Shown here: in pieces, positions 1 through 5,957 of the stretch
How positions within the stretch are numbered: the stretch's first letter is position 1
How the letters are laid out: each line of letters starts with the position of its first letter
NCBI GenBank assembly: GCA_046048295.1
Contig: JBJOGJ010000112.1
Span: 1-12,095, forward strand
Length of the DNA: 12,095 bases
Direction: 5' to 3'
DNA from: CBDCWA01 sp046048295
GTDB taxonomy: Bacteria; Pseudomonadota; Alphaproteobacteria; Rhizobiales; Hyphomicrobiaceae
Translations under genes and position numbers: made by a program
The notes under the pieces: generated by a model
What the model was told of the DNA's origin: nothing
What the model saw: only the letters and a program-made list of their open reading frames with translations
The model's database searches: none

Positions 1-1
1 T

Positions 2-118
2 TGTCATCCCGGCCAAGCGGCGCCAGCCGCGCAGAGCCGGGACCCAGGGGCCACGACGCAAACCCATCGCCAAGCCGCCCCTGGGTCCCGGATCTCGCTA
101 CGCTCGTCCGGGATGACA
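2..118. repeat. Long imperfect palindromic intergenic repeat
   Basis: The outer arms TGTCATCCCGG (2-12) and CCGGGATGACA (108-118) are perfect 11-bp reverse complements. The inner arms CCGGGACCCAGGGGC (37-51) and GCCCCTGGGTCCCGG (77-91) are perfect 15-bp reverse complements around a 25-nt loop. The segments between the arms (13-36 and 92-107) differ in length and pair only partly. The element would form a long hairpin in RNA or cruciform DNA. Dispersed palindromes beginning GTCATCCCGG and containing GGGACCCAGGGG are familiar from Bradyrhizobium and Rhodopseudomonas intergenic regions, so this is probably a REP/BIME-like unit. No transposase and no target-site duplication is seen. Confidence 0.8.
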
Positions 119-441
119 GGAGTTTGTCTTGCTGGCACCTCTCGCCTGGCACCGAACCCCGCCGCCAAGTGCGTTCAGCCTTGCAGCATGGCCCGCCGCC
201 GCGATCGTCCGAGCGGAGCGAGGGCATGAATCGCTGCGCGCACAAAAAAACTTATCCCCGTTCCTTCCGCATGCCCCATACTCCCTCGCATCCGCCTCGA
301 TCAGGGGCACTGTCGCGAGCTGGGCGTTCGGGTGGAGGCGGGGCTTGGTAAGCATTTGCACTCCCATCAGCTGGAGTGGTTGCCCGTGCCGGCACTCGCG
401 GCCGACTGGGCCACGAATGCAGGTGACCGCACTGGTGAGAT

Positions 442-543
442 GGACCGGTGTCGGGCGACAAGTGCCCCAGGCGCGGGACGGCTCCGGTCCCATCTTAATT
501 ACTAATCGACGGCCCGTGCCGTCCCGCCCCCTCTTACGGGGCG
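442..543. other. Cluster of predicted stem-loops, possible structured RNA
   Basis: On the + strand GGACCGG (442-448) pairs with CCGGTCC (484-490). This encloses two smaller hairpins: TGTC/GACA (449-460) and GTGCC/GGCGC (462-474, one G-U pair). Together they form a possible three-way junction. A competing hairpin pairs GGGAC (475-479) with GTCCC (487-491), so the two folds exclude each other. Two more perfect 6-bp hairpins follow: GACGGC/GCCGTC (508-523) and CGCCCC/GGGGCG (525-543). I do not recognise a known riboswitch or small-RNA family. The high GC content makes chance hairpins common, so this is only a candidate. Because stems pair on either strand, its direction is unknown. Confidence 0.25.
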
Positions 544-600
544 CAAAGATCGAATCGAAGCAAACCGCCAGGGCCAACCGCCTGTGGCGCCGCCCCGCTG

Positions 601-626
601 TGACCTGTCCCCAGTAACCTGCCCCC
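601..626. repeat. Two imperfect 12-bp direct repeats
   Basis: TGACCTGTCCCC (601-612) and TAACCTGCCCCC (615-626) match at 10 of 12 positions with a 14-bp period. The next decamer, CCCCCGTCAA, itself occurs twice (622-631 and 647-656). The repeats lie about 130 bp upstream of the DUF992 start and could be remnants of a dispersed repeat or part of a regulatory region. Nothing in the sequence decides between these. Confidence 0.4.
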
Positions 627-640
627 GTCAACCAGCCCTG

Positions 641-658
641 GATTGACCCCCGTCAATC
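641..658. promoter_or_regulatory. Perfect 18-bp palindrome upstream of DUF992 gene
   Basis: GATTGAC (641-647) and GTCAATC (652-658) are exact reverse complements around CCCC. The site ends 100 bp before the DUF992 start codon. A weak -10-like GATACT (671-676) lies downstream, but the spacing to TTGACC (643-648) is 22 bp, too long for a normal sigma-70 pair. The palindrome could be an operator or a short hairpin. No matching regulator is encoded next to it. Confidence 0.35.
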
Positions 659-758
659 TTCTGCATTGTTGATACTGTATGTTGTTCGAAATCAGATGTC
701 AGAGGGCACATGCGGCCTGCGTCGTGTGCCGAAACAAGAACAGGAACAGGAGAGCTCC

Positions 759-1229
759 ATGAACCGCCCTGCAGTTGTAGCCATCGCAGCCGCCGCATCC
801 CTTGCACTCACGATTGCGCCCTCACTGGCGCAGACGAAGGTGCGCGCCGGCACGCTTACCTGCACGGGCGGTGAAGGCGTCGGCCTTATCCTCGGTTCAA
901 AGAAAACCTACCGCTGCCGTTACAAGCCTGCCGGTTCGGGCCAACCGCAGAGCTACGACGCAACGGTGACGAAGCTCGGCCTCGACATCGGCGTCACCGG
1001 CAAGACCACCATGGTGTGGACCGTGCTTGCAACCACCACTAACGTCAATCGTGGCATGCTGGCGGGCAACTATGCAGGTGCGGCCGCCGATGCGGCGCTC
1101 GGCATAGGCGGTGGCGCCAAGGTTCTGGTTGGCGGCTCAAACGATTCCGTTGTGCTTCAGCCTGTAAGCGTGCAGGGCCAGACCGGCATCAACCTCGCTG
1201 TCGGCATTGCCGGAATGACGCTTCGGTAA
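759..1229 (+). CDS. DUF992 family secreted protein
   Basis: The 156-residue product has a Sec signal peptide: positive start MNR, a hydrophobic Ala/Leu core at residues 4-20, and likely cleavage after PSLA (residue 24). The mature part is a whole DUF992 domain: a VRAGTLTC start, a GLDIGVTG segment near 74-81, a Gly/Ala-rich middle (AGNYAGAAADAALGIGGGA) and the typical tail VLVGGSN...LQPVSVQGQTGINLAVG. DUF992 proteins are small periplasmic or exported proteins of unknown function found mainly in Rhizobiales. Cys35 and Cys53 are the only cysteines in the mature protein and could form a disulfide. The start at 759 is preferred over an in-frame ATG at 666 because AGGAG (748-752) lies 6 nt upstream and the signal peptide begins there. 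The gene stands alone, convergent with the VOC gene. Confidence 0.88.
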   Translation: MNRPAVVAIAAAASLALTIAPSLAQTKVRAGTLTCTGGEGVGLILGSKKTYRCRYKPAGSGQPQSYDATVTKLGLDIGVTGKTTMVWTVLATTTNVNRGMLAGNYAGAAADAALGIGGGAKVLVGGSNDSVVLQPVSVQGQTGINLAVGIAGMTLR

Positions 1230-1361
1230 CGGCACCCGAGGGCAGTCTCGCGATCCCCGCCCTCCGCCCCACGCAACCCGGTCAAGTAGCAGCCCGCCAC
1301 CGAGCACCCTGGCTCTCCCGACCCCGTCGGCTAGCGGGGGCGGCGCGGCGAGCGTAGCATG

Positions 1362-1383
1362 GAGCGGAAAATCAATTCCGCTC
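1362..1383 (-). terminator. Hairpin over the VOC gene stop codon, possible terminator
   Basis: GAGCGGAA (1362-1369) and TTCCGCTC (1376-1383) form a perfect 8-bp stem with a 6-nt loop that contains the VOC stop codon. It lies between two convergent genes, where termination is expected. No T-run follows on either strand, so it does not fit a classical intrinsic terminator. Confidence 0.3.
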
Positions 1384-2181
1384 ACGGATCGCGATCATCG
1401 TGTAGTCCGGGTCCGAAATGAACATGTCGGCGTAGGGCGCCTGTCTCTCGAGAAGCTCGAGGCGTGCTTTGCCCTCGGGGCCGTAGGCGACGGGCGGTGC
1501 GAACATCATTGGGTTGCGGCCGTTGAGATCCTCGATGTCTTCCTTCAGCTTGTCGAGGCTTTCGACCGTGAAGCAGAAATGATCGGCGCCGGTCGGCAGG
1601 ATGGACTGGCCGACGAAGTTCTGGATCTGCCAGGGAATCAGGACGAGCGTCATCTTGCCGTCCGTAAGGTAGTGGTTTGGATCACCGGATTCCTTGTTCT
1701 GCTCCTTGAGTTCGAAGACGTCGGAATAGAAGCGAGCGGTCTCGTCCGGATGGAGCGTTCGCAGTGCCATGTGCGTAATGCAGCGTTCCTGCTGCTCGCC
1801 GCTGTTCTCGACGTAGGCGGCGTGGCGGTTCTTCATCTGGCGCTGGGAGATGTCGAACACGTTGCCGTCGGGATCATTGGCGGTGATGCCGGCGAAGGGA
1901 CGGTTGGATGGCCGCTGGACCCATTTTGCATCCGGGTAATTGGTGCGCATGCGATCGAAAGCGGTGTCGACGTCCTCGACCTCGATGCCGAAGTGGTCGA
2001 GACCGGCGGGCCTGCCGGGCTTCCTCGGGTTGATGTTGAGGCCGACGTAACCGTCGCCGACGGTCAGGGCTGATTTCGGCGAGGTGTTCGAAAGGTACAT
2101 GCCGAACAGGGATTCATAGTACTTGGTCAGCAGGGCATAGTCCTCGCTGACGATGGCGACGTGATTGATCTTGGCGAACAT
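1372..2181 (-). CDS. Two-domain VOC family (glyoxalase/extradiol dioxygenase fold) protein
   Basis: The 269-residue soluble protein has two vicinal-oxygen-chelate modules, about residues 1-115 and 132-266. Such proteins bind a divalent metal and act as ring-cleaving dioxygenases, glyoxalases or isomerases. In the first module the likely metal ligands are His7 (KINHVAI), His63 (LDHFGIEV) and Asp110 (in DPDGNVFDIS, where Glu is more usual). In the second module His137 and His201 (ADHFCF) are present, but the acidic ligand position in DPDYTMIAI is Ala264, so that half has probably lost its metal. Start: GAGGAG lies 9 nt upstream of the ATG. The gene begins 30 bp after the stop of SBP1 and is almost certainly co-transcribed with it, suggesting that it acts on the ligand SBP1 binds or on a product of it. 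No exact reaction can be assigned. No signal peptide, so cytoplasmic. Confidence 0.85.
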   Translation of the reverse strand: MFAKINHVAIVSEDYALLTKYYESLFGMYLSNTSPKSALTVGDGYVGLNINPRKPGRPAGLDHFGIEVEDVDTAFDRMRTNYPDAKWVQRPSNRPFAGITANDPDGNVFDISQRQMKNRHAAYVENSGEQQERCITHMALRTLHPDETARFYSDVFELKEQNKESGDPNHYLTDGKMTLVLIPWQIQNFVGQSILPTGADHFCFTVESLDKLKEDIEDLNGRNPMMFAPPVAYGPEGKARLELLERQAPYADMFISDPDYTMIAIRERN

Positions 2182-2211
2182 CGGGCGTGTCTCCTCGGCT
2201 CTTGATGCGTG

Positions 2212-3258
2212 CTATTTCTTGGGCTTCTCTTTCGAACCCATGATCTGCTTCGCCACCGCGACGACATCGGCCGGGGTGGAATAGGCTGCAGCCAGCGTCT
2301 TTGCGACCTCATCGCCGCCGACCCAGTCGAGCGTCAGCTTCTGCTTCTCGATGGCAGCGTTGAAGGCCCTGTCCTGCATGGTTGCATTGAAAGCGGAACG
2401 AAGCAACGCGACGCGTTCGGCTGGAACGCCGGGCGGCGCGAGTACCGGGCGGTCGAGGTCCTGCGAAACGGTCAGCAGTCGAACGACTTGACGGGTCATT
2501 TCGTCCTTGGCGAACTCGAGCAGCGTCGGGCTATCGGGAAACTGCTTGGCGCGCCGCTCGCCAACGAGGATAGGAACGGTGATGAGCTTCTCGGTCAGCC
2601 ACTGCGGGCGCAGCGACGTGATCGACGTAAGCTGCGGGCCGCAGCGGCCATGTACTTCGCCGCGCTCCATGGCCTGGTAGATGGACGCGCCATCCTTGTA
2701 GCCGGAGATGATTTTTATCTTGGTGCCGAAGAGCTTGTTCATCGCCGCCGGGTAGCTCTCCATTTGGGAGCCAGCACCGGAACTGCCGACGATGAATTCC
2801 TTGGTCAGCATGTCGTTCCAGGTCTTGACCGGTGCGGTGTGCCAGGCCGTGCAGGGGCCGAGTTTGCGGTCCATGCTGCCGATCCAGTTGAACTTCAGCG
2901 TTTCGAAGCGGGCGCCCTGGGTGCCGAGCAGTGGAGCGAGCGGAACGCCCGAGTGAACCATGCCAAAGACACTGCCGTCCTTCGGCGCCTGGCCGTAGAA
3001 AAAGTTGGCGGCCCTGAGACCACCTGCGCCTGGCATGCTCTGGAACACGAAGTCGGGCTTGCCTGGTATGTGATTGGGCATGTGGGAGATCAAGGTTCGC
3101 GCGTATGCAGCATAGCCACCCGCGACGCCGGCAGAGATTATAAATTGAACGGAGCGGCCCTTGTAGAACTCGTCGGCGGTGGCCTGGGTGGCTGTAACGG
3201 CCGACAGAGTGAGCGCAGCGAGCAGGCGCAGAAGTGGCGGGGTCTTCAGTTTCTTCAT
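2212..3258 (-). CDS. Bug/TctC-like periplasmic solute-binding protein (SBP1)
   Basis: The 348-residue product has a Sec signal peptide (MKKLK, hydrophobic core 8-22, likely cleavage after ATA at 28) and a full TctC/Bug-type two-lobed binding protein. Such receptors deliver carboxylates or related small molecules to tripartite tricarboxylate transporters. Family features seen: DEFYKGRSV at the mature N-terminus, a glycine loop VAGGYAAY (45-52), the MPGAGG loop (75-80), APKDGS, FNWIGSM and AMERGEVHGR. The glycine-loop Asp usual in this family is Ala50. Cys136 and Cys206 match the two cysteines of SBP2 and may form a disulfide. No TctA or TctB gene is present. It heads an operon with the VOC gene (30 bp downstream) and faces SBP2 across a shared 198-bp region. 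A GGAAGGAAA ribosome-binding site precedes the ATG. Confidence 0.9.
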   Translation of the reverse strand: MKKLKTPPLLRLLAALTLSAVTATQATADEFYKGRSVQFIISAGVAGGYAAYARTLISHMPNHIPGKPDFVFQSMPGAGGLRAANFFYGQAPKDGSVFGMVHSGVPLAPLLGTQGARFETLKFNWIGSMDRKLGPCTAWHTAPVKTWNDMLTKEFIVGSSGAGSQMESYPAAMNKLFGTKIKIISGYKDGASIYQAMERGEVHGRCGPQLTSITSLRPQWLTEKLITVPILVGERRAKQFPDSPTLLEFAKDEMTRQVVRLLTVSQDLDRPVLAPPGVPAERVALLRSAFNATMQDRAFNAAIEKQKLTLDWVGGDEVAKTLAAAYSTPADVVAVAKQIMGSKEKPKK

Positions 3259-3456
3259 GGCATTTCCTTCCCGTGCGGCCGCTTCGCTGGCGGCTCGTCA
3301 ATGCCCGCATGGTGCGCTCCTTATCGCTGGCGATCAAGTAGTCATGCGGAGATGGCGGAAGGTTCCCACGTACTGCCTATTGTGTGACAGTCCGGGACAA
3401 GGGCTAAAGCCAAACGAGGCGGGGCAATACCCGCATTGAACAACAGGGAGGACTGC
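3259..3456. promoter_or_regulatory. Divergent control region between SBP1 and SBP2
   Basis: These 198 bp separate the start codons of two divergent operons and must hold both promoters. The only sigma-70-like pair I see on the + strand is weak: TTGTGT (3380-3385), 17 bp, GCTAAA (3403-3408). No Fur-box-like element, clear operator palindrome or regulator gene adjoins it. Confidence 0.45.
3445..3452 (+). promoter_or_regulatory. Shine-Dalgarno of SBP2 that fixes its start
   Basis: AGGGAGGA ends 4 nt before the ATG at 3457. A TTG in the same frame at 3436 lies upstream of this site and would place the Shine-Dalgarno inside the gene, so the ATG is the better start. The signal peptide also begins naturally at MTQKS. 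Confidence 0.75.
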
Positions 3457-4734
3457 ATGACACAGAAATCAATCGTAATCGCGGCGGCGTCACTCATGCT
3501 GGCTGCAATTACAGGCGCATCGGCGGAGGACTTCTACAAGGGCAAGACGATCACGCTGGCGATCAGCGCCGGGCCGGGAGGAGGATATGCGACCTACTCA
3601 CTGACAATGACAAAATTCATGCCGAAGTACATTCCTGGCGCGCCGGCCTTCGTGCGCCAGCACAGGCAGGGGGCGGGCGGCCTGGTCGCTGCCAACTGGC
3701 TCTATTCAGTTGCGCCGCGCGACGGAACCGTGATCGCCACCATTCACAGGGGGGCGGTAACTACCGCGCCGGTGTTCGGAGTATCGGCTGCAAAATACGA
3801 TCCGCGGAAGTTCAGCTGGATTGGCTCCATCAATAGGGATACGAGCCTGTGCGTCTCATGGCACACGACGCCGGTGAAGACTTTCGAGGACGCCAAGAAG
3901 CACGAACTGGTCGTCGGTGGTCTTGGGCCAGGCGCTGACACGGATATCTACCCGATCCTGTTCAACAACCTGTTCGGCACGAACTTCACGATCGTCACTG
4001 GATACAACCGCGGCACCGCCATCTTGCTCGCCATGGAGCGGGGCGAAGTCACCGGGCGGTGCGGGTGGTCATGGTCATCGATCAACGCGGTCAGGGGCGA
4101 GTGGCTCCGCGACAAGAAAATGAACCTCCTCGTGATGAGTGGACTGAGGCGCAATCCAGATGTGCCGGCCAGCGTGCCGCTGTCGATCGATCTCGCCAAG
4201 AGCCAGCGCGAGAAGGATATCATGGAGCTGGTGTTTGCACCGCAGGAGATGGCGCGTCCGATCCTGGCACCGCCGGAGCTTCCTGCCGACCGGCTCAAGA
4301 TTCTCAGAGAAGCATTCATGAAGACGATGGCTGACCCGGAATTCATAGAGGAGGCCAAGAAGGTCAAGATCGACATTGACCCGGTGAGCGGCGAGGAGGT
4401 GGAGAAGCTCGTGGCGAGCATGATGTCGAAGCCGAAGGACGTCGTGGAGGCCGCCAAGGCGGCGATCGAGCCGTCGCCAAAGATCAAGATTTCCAAGCTC
4501 AAAGTCGAGCTCGCCACGGTTTCAACGAAACTCGAGAAGGTGAACAAGGGCGGACGCCAGATCGTATTTGCTGCGGAGAACGGCAAAAAACACAAAGCCA
4601 GTATCTCAAGCAGCAAAACCAAGGTTATTATCGCGGGCAAGGACGCCAAGCGCGCGGACCTGAAGCCAGGCATGACCTGCGAGGTGACGTATGCCGGAGA
4701 CGACGGCCAAGCCTCACAGGTGGCCTGCAAATAA
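3457..4734 (+). CDS. Bug/TctC-like periplasmic binding protein with C-terminal extension (SBP2)
   Basis: The 425-residue product has a signal peptide (MTQK, hydrophobic 5-19, likely cleavage after ASA at 23), a complete TctC/Bug-type binding domain (24 to about 338) and then about 85 extra residues. Family features: EDFYKGK, glycine loop PGGGYATY (40-47), QGAGG (71-75), PRDG, FSWIGSI and AMERGEVTGR. The glycine-loop Asp is Ala45. Cys132 and Cys202 align with the cysteines of SBP1. The tail (341-425) is Lys-rich, predicted mostly beta, ends in ADLKPGMTCEVTYAG and carries Cys408 and Cys424. It resembles small periplasmic beta-barrel proteins of Rhizobiales rather than a transporter part, and ordinary Bug proteins stop near residue 320-340. 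It is followed after 26 bp by the cupin gene (same operon). The ligand is unknown. Confidence 0.88.
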   Translation: MTQKSIVIAAASLMLAAITGASAEDFYKGKTITLAISAGPGGGYATYSLTMTKFMPKYIPGAPAFVRQHRQGAGGLVAANWLYSVAPRDGTVIATIHRGAVTTAPVFGVSAAKYDPRKFSWIGSINRDTSLCVSWHTTPVKTFEDAKKHELVVGGLGPGADTDIYPILFNNLFGTNFTIVTGYNRGTAILLAMERGEVTGRCGWSWSSINAVRGEWLRDKKMNLLVMSGLRRNPDVPASVPLSIDLAKSQREKDIMELVFAPQEMARPILAPPELPADRLKILREAFMKTMADPEFIEEAKKVKIDIDPVSGEEVEKLVASMMSKPKDVVEAAKAAIEPSPKIKISKLKVELATVSTKLEKVNKGGRQIVFAAENGKKHKASISSSKTKVIIAGKDAKRADLKPGMTCEVTYAGDDGQASQVACK

Positions 4735-4760
4735 GCATCAGCGAGGAAAGACCCAACCCC

Positions 4761-5249
4761 ATGTCGGACATTCAGAAGGAACTGGCGCCGGAGCTGCTCG
4801 CCAGGATCGAGGACGCTGAAAAGACGGTCGTAACGTTCAAGTACCAGAGGCCCGACGAGATCGGGCGGAGCAAGGCGCTGGTGCGGCTTGGACGCGGCGG
4901 CAACGTGCGCGGCGTCGTGCAGGTGGTGAAGAAAAACGGTGGCGAAAACAACCTGCACTATCACACTAATGCCGACAGCCTTTGGATGGTTCTCAAGGGC
5001 AGGGTCCGGTTCTATGGCGCTGGCGACAAGCTGCTCGGCGAATTCGGGGCGCACGAGGGCATCATCACGCCAGCCTTCTCGCGATACTGGTTCGAGAATT
5101 GCGGCGATGAGGATCTCGAACTCTTGCAGGTCGGTGCGTTTGCCGGTCACGAGGTGCAATCGTCCGGGCGGACGGCGCTCGAGCCGGAAAAGAGCAAACT
5201 CTCGGATCACACGCATTTCGCGGCCGAGACCGAAAAGCCCAACGTCTAA
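4761..5249 (+). CDS. Small cupin-domain protein with incomplete metal site
   Basis: The 162-residue soluble protein has one cupin beta-barrel at about residues 45-127. Cupin motif 1 is visible as HYHTNADSLWMVLKG (66-80) with His66 and His68, but the usual Glu is Ser73. Motif 2 is ITPAFSRYWFEN (102-112 region), where the usual His is Tyr109. Only two of the four usual metal ligands remain, so it either binds metal differently or is a non-enzymatic binding protein. Cupins include dioxygenases, isomerases and sugar or acid binders, so no reaction can be assigned. GAGGAAAG (4743-4750) precedes the start by 10 nt. It lies 26 bp after SBP2 and is probably co-transcribed. No signal peptide, so likely cytoplasmic. 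Confidence 0.82.
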   Translation: MSDIQKELAPELLARIEDAEKTVVTFKYQRPDEIGRSKALVRLGRGGNVRGVVQVVKKNGGENNLHYHTNADSLWMVLKGRVRFYGAGDKLLGEFGAHEGIITPAFSRYWFENCGDEDLELLQVGAFAGHEVQSSGRTALEPEKSKLSDHTHFAAETEKPNV

Positions 5250-5337
5250 AGGGCAGGAGCGCACGCCCATTTCCAGTCGGAATTAACGCCGTTCACCGTG
5301 GCAGGCCAAGTTTTGGCATGCCGCGGCATTGTGACGT

Positions 5338-5367
5338 TTGACAGTGCAACGCGAGGGGAATTATGAG
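5338..5367 (+). promoter_or_regulatory. Sigma-70-like promoter of the Irr-like gene
   Basis: A perfect -35 box TTGACA (5338-5343) is followed by 18 bp and then TATGAG (5362-5367), 4 of 6 matches to TATAAT. Transcription would begin near 5373-5376. The spacing and the operator directly downstream support it, though the -10 box is imperfect. Confidence 0.5.
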
Positions 5368-5369
5368 AT

Positions 5370-5388
5370 GATAATGAGAATGATTTGC
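5370..5388. promoter_or_regulatory. Fur-box-like operator upstream of the Irr-like gene
   Basis: GATAATGAGAATGATTTGC matches the classical 19-bp Fur box GATAATGATAATCATTATC at 15 of 19 positions. The left half (GATAATGA) is exact and the right half is degenerate. It lies just after the predicted -10 box, over the expected transcription start, where a bound repressor would block initiation. In Rhizobiales the regulators that could bind include Fur/Mur and Irr itself. Typical Irr sites (iron control elements) look different, so which protein binds is inference. Confidence 0.6.
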
Positions 5389-5444
5389 AACTGAGCGCCT
5401 GCGGAGTGCCGCAAAGGATAACAACTGAAGACTGGGTGGAAGCT

Positions 5445-5951
5445 TTGAACAGAAACGATCAACTGGTGCCTCACGCCATGTCCCGGACAGAAGTGGGCCT
5501 GCTCCTCAACTCACTCGGATTGCGCCAGACGCGGCAGCGGCTCGACCTCTACGCGCTGCTGTTTCGCGATCAGCACCGCCATTTCACCGCGGACGAACTG
5601 CATCGGGACGCCCGGCGGGCGCGGATACCGATGTCGCTCGCAACCGTCTACAATACGCTGAACCAGTTCGCGGACATCGGGCTCATCCGGCGCATCGCGG
5701 TGTCGGGCGAGCGGACCTATTTCGATACCGACGTCAGCGGCCACCAGCACTACTACATCGAGGAAGAGGACCGGGTCGACGACATACCTGTGAAGGCGAT
5801 CAGGATAGAGGAACTGCCGCCGCCGCCAGACGGGTACCGCGTGACGAAGGTTGACGTGGTGGTGCATCTCGAGCGCGTGGCGCAGGATTGCGAGACGTCA
5901 GATTGTGAGCAGGCACTCCAGAATGACGAGCGCCTTGGAACAATCGGATAG
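5445..5951 (+). CDS. Irr-type Fur family transcriptional regulator
   Basis: The product, 168 residues from this start, is a whole Fur-family protein most like Irr, the rhizobial iron-response regulator that senses haem and controls haem synthesis and iron genes. The winged helix covers about residues 15-90 (LGLRQTRQRLDLYALLF, then MSLATVYNTLNQF as recognition helix). The dimerisation part contains TYFDTDVSGHQHYYIEEE and PPPDGYRVTKVDVVV, both strongly Irr-like. His100 and His102 form the HxH of the haem/metal region. The N-terminal Cys-Pro haem regulatory motif of Bradyrhizobium Irr is absent, as in Irr of some other rhizobia. Cys149 and Cys154 near the C-terminus are unusual. The start is uncertain: a TTG at 5385 falls inside the operator and near the predicted transcription start, so TTG 5445 (GGTGGA 4 nt upstream) or ATG 5478 is more likely. 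Alone in its transcript. Confidence 0.82.
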   Translation: MNRNDQLVPHAMSRTEVGLLLNSLGLRQTRQRLDLYALLFRDQHRHFTADELHRDARRARIPMSLATVYNTLNQFADIGLIRRIAVSGERTYFDTDVSGHQHYYIEEEDRVDDIPVKAIRIEELPPPPDGYRVTKVDVVVHLERVAQDCETSDCEQALQNDERLGTIG

Positions 5952-5957
5952 ATCAAT

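Larger units (their letters stand above)
119..758. other. Non-coding intergenic stretch upstream of DUF992 gene
   Basis: No convincing gene lies here. Open frames exist on both strands, but their translations are low-complexity, rich in Arg, Pro and Ser, show no recognisable domain and lack ribosome-binding sites. Such frames are expected by chance in GC-rich DNA. The region holds a set of possible RNA hairpins (442-543), a 14-bp-period imperfect direct repeat (601-626), a perfect 18-bp palindrome (641-658) and the leader of the DUF992 gene. A run of seven A residues lies near 244-250 without a hairpin beside it. Confidence 0.6.

Noticed and set aside
98..631. Overlapping open frames on both strands near the left edge
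   Set aside because: Low-complexity translations, no ribosome-binding sites, and they run into a palindromic repeat; treated as non-coding.
2209..3387. 392-codon open frame on the + strand opposite SBP1
   Set aside because: It lies antisense to a clear TctC-like gene, has no domain or ribosome-binding site, and is a by-product of high GC codon use.
3948..5270. 440-codon open frame on the - strand opposite SBP2 and the cupin
   Set aside because: It spans two well-supported genes and their gap; the translation shows no family features.
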